Made by a program: the position numbers and the translations under genes. Below, in pieces: positions 1-8,367 of a stretch of 64,000 nt of DNA. The first letter of the stretch is position 1; every line of letters begins with the position of its first letter. The notes under the pieces are model-generated. The model was not told the origin of the DNA. It was given only the letters and a program-made list of their open reading frames with translations, and did no database searches. The stretch is from a bacterium (GTDB taxonomy: Bacteria; Armatimonadota; Zipacnadia; Zipacnadales; UBA11051). The DNA is taken from the NCBI GenBank assembly GCA_030604405.1, contig JAUVVY010000003.1, positions 62,001 through 126,000 on the forward strand, in the 5' to 3' direction.

Positions 1-2
1 TC

Positions 3-806
3 AAGCAGGTCTTCGCCGATTTTGCCAAGAAAGGCGACCCCGACGGCTTTCTCATCTACGGTTCCGACTGCCCTGACCTCGTGGCGCTTGCAGCCCACTG
101 TCCGGGTGCCGCTCGCAGCTTCGCCCTCGACGATCCCGATGCGTTCTACCGCGCCACTGATATTGCCACTCATAATGGCTGGACAACGGCCACTGTCCTG
201 ATTGACGGACGGCCCGCCGGTATGCTGCGGCTCTCCCTGCCCGGCCGCCACAACGTGGCCAATGCTCTTGCGGCGCTTGGCATGGTGCATACATTCGGTC
301 TGCCGGTCGAAAAGTCTCTGGCAAGTCTCGCCAAGTTCTCCGGCACCTCGCGCCGCTTTGAGCTGCTATACCACCAGGGCAAGCTGCGGATTTACGACGA
401 TTACGCCCACCATCCCACAGAGATCCGGGCTGCTCTGGCCGGCGCGCGCGACGCCTTCGGCGACGTGCACATAACCGCAATCTTCCAGCCACATCGGCCC
501 AGCCGTACCAAATTCCTATTCGACGATTTCGCCAGAGCGTTCTCACAGGCCGATGCCGTGATAATCAACTCGATCTACCTTGCCCGCGAGGAGCCGATTC
601 CTGACTTTTCTGCGGAGTTGCTTGCCGATCGCATTCGCCAGGTCGAGCCGTACAAGCCCGTGCATTACTTCGAGAGCCAGGACGACTTGCTGGCGTTCGT
701 TCACGACCGGATTGACGCCGAGGAATTGATAATGGTCATGGGTGCCGGAGATATTACAGAGGTCGGTCGCACGCTGGCAAGTCGGCTGGCGGACGAACGC
801 GAGTAG
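3..806 (+). CDS. murC: UDP-N-acetylmuramate--L-alanine ligase (MurC), C-terminal part
   Basis: MurC adds L-alanine to UDP-MurNAc in the cytoplasm, the first amino-acid step of peptidoglycan synthesis. The frame is open from base 3, so the start and the ATP-binding GKT loop lie upstream of the window. The visible 267 residues cover part of the central Mur ligase domain and the whole C-terminal domain. Clear family motifs are DDYAHHPTE, then IFQPHRPSRT, then VMGAGDI near the end. The gene stops at 804-806, 48 bases before ftsQ, and continues the murC-ftsQ-ftsA order typical of dcw clusters. murB, which often separates murC and ftsQ, is absent. Assignment is secure. Confidence 0.95.
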   Translation, partial: KQVFADFAKKGDPDGFLIYGSDCPDLVALAAHCPGAARSFALDDPDAFYRATDIATHNGWTTATVLIDGRPAGMLRLSLPGRHNVANALAALGMVHTFGLPVEKSLASLAKFSGTSRRFELLYHQGKLRIYDDYAHHPTEIRAALAGARDAFGDVHITAIFQPHRPSRTKFLFDDFARAFSQADAVIINSIYLAREEPIPDFSAELLADRIRQVEPYKPVHYFESQDDLLAFVHDRIDAEELIMVMGAGDITEVGRTLASRLADERE

Positions 807-853
807 CGAGGTGCGCTGAGATACAACACCACCTTCCGATCGCAAAGCGGGCA

Positions 854-1537
854 ATGCTTCTGAGCATCATCATCGGCGCGGCTGTCGGCATCGCGCTTTC
901 GCCTGTCTGCCGCATACAACAGGTCACCGTCACCGGTCTGACCGAAAGCGTCGTTGCGGAGGTCGCCGCAATAATCAAACTGCCGGCAGCGGCTAACACG
1001 GTTTTCCTGCCGTTGCGCGCGATGTCTGCGGCCGCCGATAGCTGCTACCGTGTCAAGAAGCTCGTCGTCAGCCGGCGCTCACTTCGGAGTATCACGGTCA
1101 CCGTCCATGAGCGCAAGCCCGTTGCGGCTCTGGCATCCGACCACAGCTATACACTCATAGATGACGATGGCATCTGCCTGATCCGTACCGACACACCGGG
1201 CGAGCTGCCTGCGTTCAAGGGTCTGGTTGCTCGCCGGCCCGAGTTAGGGGAAGCGATCCCGCCCGACCGGCTTGTCGTTCTGCTCGCCTGTCTGAAAGGC
1301 GCGCGCGAAGTGGGAATCGAGCAGGGCCTGCGATTTGATTTCTCAAATATACATCTTTGCGTCCTGAAAACCAGCGACGGTGTTGGCGGCAAGCTCGGCG
1401 CCATGCGCGATCTTTACCGCAAGATAGTCCTCTTCGGCCGTCTCCTCGAGGGGCTGCGCACCGAGGGCAAGCGCATCAAATACATAGATGTGCGGATCGA
1501 AAACAACCCTACAATTCGCGAAGAGGACCGCGACTGA
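854..1537 (+). CDS. ftsQ: FtsQ-like cell division protein
   Basis: This 227-residue protein opens with a hydrophobic segment (residues 2-16, LLSIIIGAAVGIALS). A POTRA-like domain follows (about 20-90, starting RIQQVTVTGL and ending near VTVHERKPVAA), and then an FtsQ/DivIB beta domain. FtsQ is a bitopic inner-membrane protein that links early and late divisome proteins. The ATG at 854 leaves almost no cytoplasmic tail. The reading frame is open further upstream (residues IAKRA just before the ATG) but I see no ATG, GTG or TTG there, so the true start may be a rare codon. Position between murC and ftsA supports the call; the sequence itself is divergent. Confidence 0.85.
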   Translation: MLLSIIIGAAVGIALSPVCRIQQVTVTGLTESVVAEVAAIIKLPAAANTVFLPLRAMSAAADSCYRVKKLVVSRRSLRSITVTVHERKPVAALASDHSYTLIDDDGICLIRTDTPGELPAFKGLVARRPELGEAIPPDRLVVLLACLKGAREVGIEQGLRFDFSNIHLCVLKTSDGVGGKLGAMRDLYRKIVLFGRLLEGLRTEGKRIKYIDVRIENNPTIREEDRD

Positions 1538-1649
1538 GCAATCGAGCCATTGCTCTCTGAGGCAGTCGCCCCGACTTTTCCAACCGCACATCCACCAAGC
1601 CACAAGCTGCCAACACGGTCGCCGCAGAAGTGCTCTGGAGAGTACGATA

Positions 1650-2897
1650 TTGGAGACGCCAGCGTGTGTCGCCGGTATTGATATCGGCACAACCAAAATC
1701 TGCACAATTATTGGGCGCTATGCCGGCGCAGAGCCGCTGGAAGTTCTCGGCGTCGGCCTGGTGCCATCCAGAGGCCTGAAGTCGGGCATTGTCGTGGACC
1801 GACAGGATGCCATCAAATGCGTCCGGCAGTCGGTCGAAAAAGCTCAACAGATGGCCAACATGCCCATTCAGGCCGCTTACATCGGCATCAGCGGCGACCA
1901 CACCAGGTCCGCAAACATTGTCGGCCGCGTACATACCGGCCCTGACGCCGAAGTCACCGCCGCCGACGTCGAGCAGGTCAAGCAGAGCGCCATTGATAGC
2001 GTATCATTGCCCGTGGACCGCGAGATCGTCCACACTATCGTCCGCGATTTCTCGATAGACGGCACTTCCGGGGTATCCCGTCCCATCGGAATGGCAGGTA
2101 GCCGCCTGGAGGTGCTGCTTCACGTCGTCACCGGCATGAGCACTGTAATCGCCAACGTCAGGCAATGCTGTGAAGCCGCCGGCATTGAAGTTCAGGCCCA
2201 TATCCTCGAACCGATCGCCACTGCTCGCGCGGTGCTTACCGACGCCGAACGCGACCTCGGCGTCCTGATCATAGACATCGGCGGCGGCACCACCGATGTC
2301 GGAGTGTTCGTGGATAACTCTATCTGCCATACAGCAACCGTCCCGGTTGCCGGCAACCGCATCTCTCGCGACATCGCCCAGGTGCTCCGCGTTAGTGCTG
2401 ACGATGCCGAGGCGCTCAAGTGCCGCTTTGGTGCCGCTCTGTCCGAGCTTGTTTCCGAGGACGATCTTGTCCACGTCACCAAGGCCGACGGTTTCGGCTC
2501 CGACCGCATCCCGCGCCGCCTGATCGCTGAAATCATGCAAGCACGCCTCACCGAGATCTTTGAAGCGGTCAAGAGTGAACTCGCCCGTGCGCCGATCCCC
2601 AAAGCCGGCGGCGTAGTTCTCTCCGGAGGCGGCTGCCAGGCCCCGGGCACGGCCAAGCTCGCCAGCGGTGTGTTCGATGACTTACCCGTACGCACCAGCG
2701 AACCGCGCAACTTGACCGGCCTGGCCCACATAGTCGCCACCCCCGTATATGCCACTGGTGTGGGCCTCGCCATGACCGCCGCCGACGAAGGCGCCAGAGC
2801 CACCGCAAAGCCGCCGCTGGCCGCAACCCCCGCTGACACTCTCTACTCGTGGGCCCGAGAGCTGTGGCAGAAGGTCCTGCAGCACAAGCCCTGGTAG
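1650..2897 (+). CDS. ftsA: Cell division protein FtsA
   Basis: FtsA is the actin-like ATPase that anchors FtsZ to the membrane and recruits the divisome. The 415-residue product has the phosphate-1 loop GIDIGTTK near the start, a 1C/SHS2 region, the phosphate-2 motif IIDIGGGTTDVG, and an adenosine motif GGVVLSGGG. It ends with an amphipathic tail (SWARELWQKVLQHKPW) that fits the membrane-targeting helix. I chose the TTG at 1650 because GGAGAG lies 7 bases upstream and the family begins about ten residues before GIDIGTTK. The frame is open from 1488, but that longer start would overlap ftsQ. No ftsZ follows, which is unusual. Confidence 0.95.
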   Translation: METPACVAGIDIGTTKICTIIGRYAGAEPLEVLGVGLVPSRGLKSGIVVDRQDAIKCVRQSVEKAQQMANMPIQAAYIGISGDHTRSANIVGRVHTGPDAEVTAADVEQVKQSAIDSVSLPVDREIVHTIVRDFSIDGTSGVSRPIGMAGSRLEVLLHVVTGMSTVIANVRQCCEAAGIEVQAHILEPIATARAVLTDAERDLGVLIIDIGGGTTDVGVFVDNSICHTATVPVAGNRISRDIAQVLRVSADDAEALKCRFGAALSELVSEDDLVHVTKADGFGSDRIPRRLIAEIMQARLTEIFEAVKSELARAPIPKAGGVVLSGGGCQAPGTAKLASGVFDDLPVRTSEPRNLTGLAHIVATPVYATGVGLAMTAADEGARATAKPPLAATPADTLYSWARELWQKVLQHKPW

Positions 2898-3056
2898 CAA
2901 TTCGCTGCCGCCCCCGAAACTTTCTGTAGCATCCACTGTCTATGGAATCGAGGACACAATAACCGGCGCAAGTCATACCACCACTTCGCTGTCATGCGCT
3001 GAGAGATCTGGCGGCATGCCTAGATCCGGACGCCGCCAAGGACATGTCACAGTGCA

Positions 3057-4319
3057 ATGACAAACTGCCCTGATGTCTTAGTACTGCAAAGCTACATTGA
3101 CGGCGAGCTGGGTGCCGGCCAGGCCCGGGCAGTGGCTCGACACCTCGAGGAATGCCCCGAATGCCGCCGCACTGTGATGTCCGTGCAGGCTGTCCATTCC
3201 ACCTTGGGCGCTACAGATGCGTCCGCGCCGCCGTCTCGCCTGTTTGCCGACATACAAGCTGCGATCGCCACTGACGGCCACGGGTTAGCCTGCGACCAGG
3301 CCCACGAAATTATCTCGGCCGCTCTCGACGATGAACTCAGCGCCGAACAGGCCGCCAGCCTTGACCTGCACCTGCAAGAATGTGCCGACTGCCGCTACTA
3401 TGCGGAGCGCATGGGCTTAGTGACGGAGCTTCTGCGCGGCTTGGAGCCCGTTGCGGCTGAGCCCGGCCTGCGGGGTAGAGTCGAGGCGGCTGTGGACAAG
3501 GTGGCGGGCTACGCGGGCATCTTCACCGCAGGTTTCCGCCGCAAGTTCGGTGCCGCAGCGGGTCTGGCCGCTGCAGCAGCCATTATGCTGGTGGTGGCAT
3601 TCAACTTCGTGCATATCGCCGGTCCGCCGCAGCCATCGCCAACGTCACCTCCTGAAATCATCGCCAGCATGCCGGCGCCGGCACCACAGCCTGAGCCTAT
3701 TTCAGCGACGCCAACGGAGCCAGAAACTGCCGCAACTCGCCCACCGGCGCTGCGAACTGCTGCCGATACGCCGCCCGCTGCCACAGCCGCCGCTCCTGCG
3801 CCCGAACCCGCCACTCGCACTCACCGACCGCCTCGCGTCACCCCTAGCCCTGCACCGGCCATTTCCGAGCCGCAGCCGGCGCTTCGAGGGCCCGCACAGC
3901 CAGTGAAGGCCGTTACCGTCATGCCGCTGGTGGGTGCGAAGCCGGTCGCCATCGCCCACCGCACTGAAACACCACCGGCTGCGACGGCGCCGCCCGCTGC
4001 CGGGGAGGCTTTAATCCGCACGCCGATCAAGACGGTCGCCATTTCCGAGCCGCAAGCCACTCCGCCGCCGGCTCCTGCTGAAGCTAGCCTTGCCAAGGCC
4101 CGCCCCGGCACACCGACGTCGCTGAGGTCAACTGAGCCTGCACGTGGCTCTGGTGCTATGCGCCTTGCCTCCGCCGGCACCAGTTGGCTGCCGATCAGCG
4201 AGGCTCCCCGCACGGTTTACAAGTCAGCGGCGACCTCACCCGCCTGTCTAGCCAGCGCCAAAGAACGCATCAGCAGGGAAAACAGACGACATCAGACACA
4301 GTGGGCCCGCGTCCCCTGA
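3057..4319 (+). CDS. Membrane protein with two zf-HC2 (anti-sigma-like) zinc fingers
   Basis: The N-terminus carries two consecutive anti-sigma-type zinc-finger modules. The first ends in HLEECPEC (about residues 29-36) and the second in HLQECADC (about 104-111). A single transmembrane helix follows (about 164-180, AAAIMLVVAFNFVHIAG), then about 230 residues that are very rich in Pro, Ala and Thr and probably lie outside the inner membrane. zf-HC2 proteins usually bind an ECF sigma factor encoded next door, but no sigma gene is present here. Its own upstream region has a weak ECF-like pair (GAAAC at 2916, GTCTA at 2938, 17 bases between). The strong terminator at 4365 ends the transcript. The function is inferred only from the zinc fingers. 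Confidence 0.8.
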   Translation: MTNCPDVLVLQSYIDGELGAGQARAVARHLEECPECRRTVMSVQAVHSTLGATDASAPPSRLFADIQAAIATDGHGLACDQAHEIISAALDDELSAEQAASLDLHLQECADCRYYAERMGLVTELLRGLEPVAAEPGLRGRVEAAVDKVAGYAGIFTAGFRRKFGAAAGLAAAAAIMLVVAFNFVHIAGPPQPSPTSPPEIIASMPAPAPQPEPISATPTEPETAATRPPALRTAADTPPAATAAAPAPEPATRTHRPPRVTPSPAPAISEPQPALRGPAQPVKAVTVMPLVGAKPVAIAHRTETPPAATAPPAAGEALIRTPIKTVAISEPQATPPPAPAEASLAKARPGTPTSLRSTEPARGSGAMRLASAGTSWLPISEAPRTVYKSAATSPACLASAKERISRENRRHQTQWARVP

Positions 4320-4364
4320 CATCGTCGTCATAGAATAGGCGATCCCACGACGCAGGTTTTTGCA

Positions 4365-4400
4365 GCCCCGCCGGCGAAATCGGCGGGGCATTGATTTTTT
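4365..4400 (+). terminator. Rho-independent terminator after the zinc-finger gene
   Basis: A perfect 9-bp stem, GCCCCGCCG at 4365-4373 pairing with CGGCGGGGC at 4381-4389, has a 7-base loop. It is followed by ATTGATTTTTT up to 4400. It lies 46 bases after the zinc-finger gene and before the peptidase gene on the same strand. Confidence 0.9.
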
Positions 4401-4454
4401 CGGAAATTTGTTGAGGCATCCCTTGCACAGGCAGACGCCGACGGAGAATATCTT

Positions 4455-5471
4455 ATGACCAAGTTCATACGCTGTCTGATAGCCCATGGCGCACTTGCCA
4501 TATTACTGCTTACTTCCTGCACCAGCGGATCTCAGACCGCAGGCGATGAGCCGCCGCCTCCGGCGCCCACCTATCCACAGTTCGACAAGAATTCGGCTTT
4601 CACATATCTGCGGGCGCAGTGCGATTTCGGTGCCCGCGTGCCTGGCAGCCAGGCTCACCAAGACTGTCTGGCGTGGATCGCGGAGCAGTTGCGCCAGACC
4701 GCTGAGACCGTCATCCTGCAGGAATTCCGTGCGGCCACACCTTTTGGCGGCCCTTACGACTTCACAAACATCATCGCTTACTACCCCGGAGATGCTGAAC
4801 AGCAGCCGGTGATGTTGGGCGCGCACTGGGACTGCCGGCCACACGCCGACGAGGACCCCGATCCGGCCCTGCGCACTGAGCCGGTGATGGGCGCTAATGA
4901 CGGCGCTTCCGGCGTTGCAGTTCTTCTCGAGATCGCCCGCCAGGCCGGCACCAACAGCGACCGCCGCCCCTTCATTCTCGCCTTTTTCGACGCCGAAGAT
5001 TCTGGTAAGCCCGGCGCGGCGGCCTTCGCGCTGGACGGCTGGGCTATCGGTTCGTCATATATGGCCAGGAACATGCCAGCCGAGATCCCCGCCGCGGAAG
5101 CTGTTATCGTAATTGATCTTGTCGGTCAGGATGATGTCCACAATGAGCGTCTGGGCACCCCTAACGGCTCCAACGACTATCTCGATTTCCCGATCGAGCG
5201 CCACTCCATCGAGAGTGCGCCTTTGCTGGTCAACGAGATCTGGACGATCGCCGAACGCGCCGGGCACGACGCCTTCGTTCGCGCCACTCGCGGCTATGTC
5301 ACCGACGATCATCTGCCCTTCATCCAGCAGGGCATACCGGCAATAGACATTATTGATCTGCCGCATCCCGAGTGGCACACGACCGAGGACACCCCGGCCT
5401 GCTGCTCCGCGGACTCCTTGTATCAGGTGGGCGATACTTTGCTGCGATATCTCTATGAGGTGGTAGAGTAA
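4455..5471 (+). CDS. M28-family metallopeptidase / glutaminyl cyclase-like lipoprotein
   Basis: The 338-residue product starts with a lipoprotein signal (LLLTSC, lipid-anchored Cys about residue 22) and then an M28 fold. Zinc-ligand motifs are visible: GAHWDCRP (His/Asp), GANDGASG (bridging Asp), FFDAEDSG (Glu) and the late DHLPFIQQGIPAIDIID segment with its His. The combination of GAHWDCRPHAD with DAEDSG and WAIGS resembles bacterial glutaminyl-peptide cyclotransferases more than general aminopeptidases, so either activity is possible. It would act outside the inner membrane as a lipid-anchored protein. The gene is monocistronic, behind the terminator at 4365, and converges with thiE. Confidence 0.85.
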   Translation: MTKFIRCLIAHGALAILLLTSCTSGSQTAGDEPPPPAPTYPQFDKNSAFTYLRAQCDFGARVPGSQAHQDCLAWIAEQLRQTAETVILQEFRAATPFGGPYDFTNIIAYYPGDAEQQPVMLGAHWDCRPHADEDPDPALRTEPVMGANDGASGVAVLLEIARQAGTNSDRRPFILAFFDAEDSGKPGAAAFALDGWAIGSSYMARNMPAEIPAAEAVIVIDLVGQDDVHNERLGTPNGSNDYLDFPIERHSIESAPLLVNEIWTIAERAGHDAFVRATRGYVTDDHLPFIQQGIPAIDIIDLPHPEWHTTEDTPACCSADSLYQVGDTLLRYLYEVVE

Positions 5472-5496
5472 TTCCCTGAGGCTTGCGGGGTGTTAC

Positions 5497-6132
5497 CTAG
5501 CTCTCCGAGGTAGCTATCGTCGTGACCAGTCGAGCCGTCGCCGCCTGTGGGTCGTCTGCCGAACTGATCGCGGAGACTACTGCATAAAGCGCCACGTTTT
5601 GCGACACAAGTTCCCGAATGTTCGTCTCATTGATTCCGCCTATTGCGCAGACAGGCAGACGCGTGGCTTGTTGCGTCCTGTGCACTGCTTCAACTCCGAC
5701 TGCTGCTTTTTCGGGCTTGGTGGGCGAGCCAAATACCGGGCCGATTGCTACATAGCTTGCCCCTTCGCGCTCTGCAATTGCAACCGACTGCGCATCGGGC
5801 GTCGTCGCGCCCACTATCGCACACGGCCCCAGCAACCTGCGCGCCGTTGCCACCGGCATGTCTTGCTCGCCAACGTGTACGCCATCTGCCTCTGCGGCCA
5901 GCGCCACGTCAGTTCTGTCATTGATAATCAGCGGAACGCTCGCCAGACGTGTGAGCCGCAAGATCCGGACGGCCTCCTCGATCATCTGGCGCGTCGGTTT
6001 GGCCTTTTCCCGGTACTGGATCATTCCGACGCCGCCGCTGATGGCAGCCTCCACCAGCCGCAACAACTCAGCGCTGGGCAGGCCGGCGGGCAGGATGAAG
6101 TAGAGCTTACTTTTCAGGCATGGCAGTGGCAT
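5497..6132 (-). CDS. thiE: Thiamine-phosphate synthase (ThiE)
   Basis: ThiE joins hydroxymethylpyrimidine diphosphate and thiazole phosphate to make thiamine phosphate in the cytoplasm. The 211-residue TIM barrel shows the full motif set in order: MIQYREK, IINDRTDVA, GVHVGEQDMP, IVGATT, YVAIGPVFGSPTK, AIGGI and VVSAI. No other thiamine gene is adjacent, and I see no THI-box (TPP riboswitch) consensus such as CTGAGA in the 120 bases upstream. A terminator of the preceding rpsR gene lies at 6157-6182, so thiE probably has its own promoter or depends on read-through. Confidence 0.95.
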   Translation of the reverse strand: MPLPCLKSKLYFILPAGLPSAELLRLVEAAISGGVGMIQYREKAKPTRQMIEEAVRILRLTRLASVPLIINDRTDVALAAEADGVHVGEQDMPVATARRLLGPCAIVGATTPDAQSVAIAEREGASYVAIGPVFGSPTKPEKAAVGVEAVHRTQQATRLPVCAIGGINETNIRELVSQNVALYAVVSAISSADDPQAATARLVTTIATSES

Positions 6133-6156
6133 ATCTCGACGACCTCACTGATAGCC

Positions 6157-6182
6157 CAAAAGCCGCCCGGCTGGGGCGGCTT
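6157..6182 (-). terminator. Terminator after rpsR
   Basis: On the minus strand, AAGCCGCCC (6182-6174) pairs with GGGCGGCTT (6168-6160) across a 5-base loop, and the stem runs into TTTTGGG. It sits about 70 bases downstream of the rpsR stop and just before thiE. Confidence 0.7.
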
Positions 6183-6199
6183 GGTTTGCACCTCATAGA

Positions 6200-6219
6200 G
6201 GGCGTGGTAAATCACGCCC
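6200..6219. repeat. Short palindromic hairpin GGGCGTG-N6-CACGCCC
   Basis: A 7-bp perfect inverted repeat with loop GTAAAT, flanked on one side by CCTACG. On the other strand it reads GTAGGGGCGTG followed by its complement. This is the same style as the GTAGGTCGGGC palindromes at 10505 and 25242: a fixed GTAG flank followed by self-complementary arms of different sequence. Confidence 0.6.
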
Positions 6220-6252
6220 CTACGAATACGCGGCGGACGCGAGAGCTTGCAC

Positions 6253-6513
6253 TCAGTCCGTCGTGTATGGCAGCAGAGCCATTTCCCGCGCGCGCTTGAT
6301 CGCCTGGGCCATGCGGCTCTGGTGCCGTCGGCAAGTGCCGCTCTGGCGCGCCTTCTTGATCCGCCCGCGTTCATCAGTAAAACTACGCAACAGTTGGATG
6401 TTCTTGTAGTCAATAACGGCTGCGCCCCGTTGGGTACAGAATCTGCAGACCTTCTTCTTTCTAGCCCTACCGTCCCTATCGCCTCTATATCCGCGGTTTC
6501 TCTGTTCTCGCAC
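6253..6513 (-). CDS. rpsR: 30S ribosomal protein bS18
   Basis: bS18 binds 16S rRNA in the platform of the small subunit. The core is unmistakable: RKKKVCRFCTQ, then IDYKNIQLLRSFTDERGRI, then RRHQSRMAQAIKRARE and a C-terminus LLPYT. I chose the GTG at 6513 because GAGAGG lies 11 bases upstream and the resulting 86 residues match the usual length. A second GTG in frame at 6549 would add 12 residues (PAANRREEKIYV) and would sit only about 3 bases after the predicted transcription start, as a leaderless start. The gene is not next to rpsF, ssb or rplI; rplI lies 27 kb away. Confidence 0.93.
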   Translation of the reverse strand: MREQRNRGYRGDRDGRARKKKVCRFCTQRGAAVIDYKNIQLLRSFTDERGRIKKARQSGTCRRHQSRMAQAIKRAREMALLPYTTD

Positions 6514-6558
6514 GTATATTTTTTCCTCTCTTCGATTTGCGGCTGGCACTGCTCGGGA

Positions 6559-6587
6559 ATTATAACAATAAGCGGCCGGTTTATCAA
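6559..6587 (-). promoter_or_regulatory. Sigma-70-type promoter of rpsR
   Basis: On the minus strand, TTGATA (6587-6582) and a perfect TATAAT (6564-6559) are separated by exactly 17 bases. Transcription should start near 6552. The -35 box overlaps the stop codon of the upstream DUF4349 gene, so rpsR is separately expressed. Confidence 0.85.
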
Positions 6588-7513
6588 GATTGCTCTAGCT
6601 GTCGCGCACGGCGGCGGCGCCGTACCCACCAGATCAGAAGCACTATCGGCCCCCAGAATAGCACGCCGGGAATGATCAGATAGATGGTGGCATATACCAG
6701 CCATTCGACGATCCTGCCCAGGGCGTGCCATGCCGTCCGCAGGTGATAGCCGATCTGCCACGGGCCGCGCTCGGCAAGGCCTGCCGGGCCCAGCTCATTG
6801 ATGTACACCTGGATTGTTGAGAGCGACACCTGGTCCTTCAGATAGCGCATCCGCCCCTGCAGTTGCTCGACTTCGCCACGCGCCCGAAAGACCTCGCGCT
6901 GCACCTCCAGGATATCACTGAGCTCGCCCTTCCGCTTCAGCAACGCGAGCAGCGCTTCTTCCTCTGCTTTTTTGTTCGCTATCCGCGCCTCGAGGTCCAC
7001 CCATTCTTCTGTGACGTCCTGCGCATCTTCGCTGTATCTTATGGCTTTGCCGAAGTCCTGGAGTTGCTTGAAGATTTCGGCAAACTTATCCGACGGCACC
7101 CTCACCGTTACCTTCCCACTGCGGCCGCCTTCGTCGTCTTCATAGGCTTCGCGGCCCGATACATATCCGCCGGCGTCCTCAGCCAGCTTTGCGATGTCGT
7201 CCATCGTCTTGCGCAGATCGCTGACTTCCAGAGTCATCTCGCCGGTCTTAATGATCCGCCGGGTTATGTTGGCAGTGGCGGCGGTGGTGGAAATCGCCTG
7301 GGCAACCTCTACATCACCCACTTTATCGGCGGCAACGCTTCTTTCGGCCATCTCGGGGGGCGGTGGAGCACCCGGAGCCGCCGTCTCGCCACCAAAGCTT
7401 GCTTCGAACCTTGCGGTGTCTTTACCCAGTTTGGCGCAGCCGCTCAAGGCCACAAACAGCACCAATGCCGCGGCCACGATCAACACGCCTGTCATCTTTC
7501 TCATTCTTGTCAT
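6584..7513 (-). CDS. DUF4349 domain lipoprotein
   Basis: The product is about 309 residues. It has a lipoprotein signal peptide (MTGVLIVAAALVLFVALSGC), a DUF4349 domain starting RRIIKTGEMTLEVSDL, a coiled-coil stretch (about residues 175-230, WVDLEARIANKKAEEEALLA onward), and a C-terminal transmembrane helix followed by RRRRRARQ. This layout of anchor, coiled coil and second membrane segment is the standard form of the family. Its function is unknown; it is thought to be an envelope protein. I took the ATG at 7513 because the 14 residues gained from the ATG at 7555 would give an unusually long signal-peptide n-region. Confidence 0.85.
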   Translation of the reverse strand: MTRMRKMTGVLIVAAALVLFVALSGCAKLGKDTARFEASFGGETAAPGAPPPPEMAERSVAADKVGDVEVAQAISTTAATANITRRIIKTGEMTLEVSDLRKTMDDIAKLAEDAGGYVSGREAYEDDEGGRSGKVTVRVPSDKFAEIFKQLQDFGKAIRYSEDAQDVTEEWVDLEARIANKKAEEEALLALLKRKGELSDILEVQREVFRARGEVEQLQGRMRYLKDQVSLSTIQVYINELGPAGLAERGPWQIGYHLRTAWHALGRIVEWLVYATIYLIIPGVLFWGPIVLLIWWVRRRRRARQLEQS

Positions 7514-7662
7514 AGTCAGCGCCAGTTGCCGGCTGATCTCCCCTCGGCAATTCATCCTATCGGCCTGATGTACTCTACTGCCCCGAAATATGACACCTCG
7601 GCGGCTCCGATAGTTCCCGCACTCGGCTCAGGTCAACGCCGCTGCGGTGCAGGCCGGTGCGC

Positions 7663-8307
7663 TTAGTGCTCATATCCCAGCTTTCGCCGCAGGGCATAGA
7701 GCTGCTCTAGCTGCTCAGGGGGAACCTCTTGCGCTGAGCCCAATTGTGCCACTACCAGCGCCGTCTTTGCGAAGTGTTCCAATATCTCCATCCGGAAGTA
7801 TGCTTGCTCGAGGTCCGCCCCCAGCGTCAGCGCACCGTGGTTCATCAACAGTATGGCATCATGTTTCGGCAGATGCGGCCGTACTGCAGTCACGACTTCC
7901 TGCGTCCCCGGCGTTGCACACTCGGCTACCGGCACTTCCCGAAATGCCGTCACGGTCTCGACGAGGATATTAACCGGCAGCGGCTGGCCGCTTATCGCGT
8001 AACCCGTCGCCAGCGGCGGGTGGGCATGCACAACAGCGTTAACATCCGCCCGCACTCGGTACGCCTCCAGATGCATCGCCACCTCCGATGAGGCTTCGGC
8101 ATCACCGAGCGCTTCTCCGTCAACAGTCAGCCTGGCCATAATGTCGGGCAGCATGAATCCCTTACTGACGCCGGATGGAGTGCACAGAATTGCCTGGTCA
8201 TCCAGCCGCACACTGATATTGCCATCATTGGCCGCGACCATGCCAAGCTGCCACAGCCGGCGGCCGACCTCACATATCAATTCTCGCAAAGCCTTTTCGT
8301 CGCTCAT
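7663..8307 (-). CDS. Class II aldolase/adducin family protein
   Basis: This 214-residue zinc aldolase belongs to the L-fuculose-phosphate / L-ribulose-phosphate epimerase family. It shows ANDGNIS (substrate-binding loop), TPSGVSKG (phosphate loop), VVHAHPP (two zinc His), MNHGALT, and EILEHFA (third zinc His). Such enzymes cleave sugar phosphates to DHAP and an aldehyde. The exact substrate cannot be read from the sequence. No kinase or isomerase lies beside it, and it is separated from the lipoprotein gene by 60 bases. No clear Shine-Dalgarno sequence precedes the ATG. Confidence 0.9.
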   Translation of the reverse strand: MSDEKALRELICEVGRRLWQLGMVAANDGNISVRLDDQAILCTPSGVSKGFMLPDIMARLTVDGEALGDAEASSEVAMHLEAYRVRADVNAVVHAHPPLATGYAISGQPLPVNILVETVTAFREVPVAECATPGTQEVVTAVRPHLPKHDAILLMNHGALTLGADLEQAYFRMEILEHFAKTALVVAQLGSAQEVPPEQLEQLYALRRKLGYEH

Positions 8308-8367
8308 TGTACAAGACCACTAAAGGCCGAGGCTCATCGCACCCGGCCCGCGATAGTAACGCACTGT

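Noticed and set aside
6133-6252. TPP riboswitch before thiE
   Set aside because: No CTGAGA-type THI box or matching stem is present upstream of thiE.
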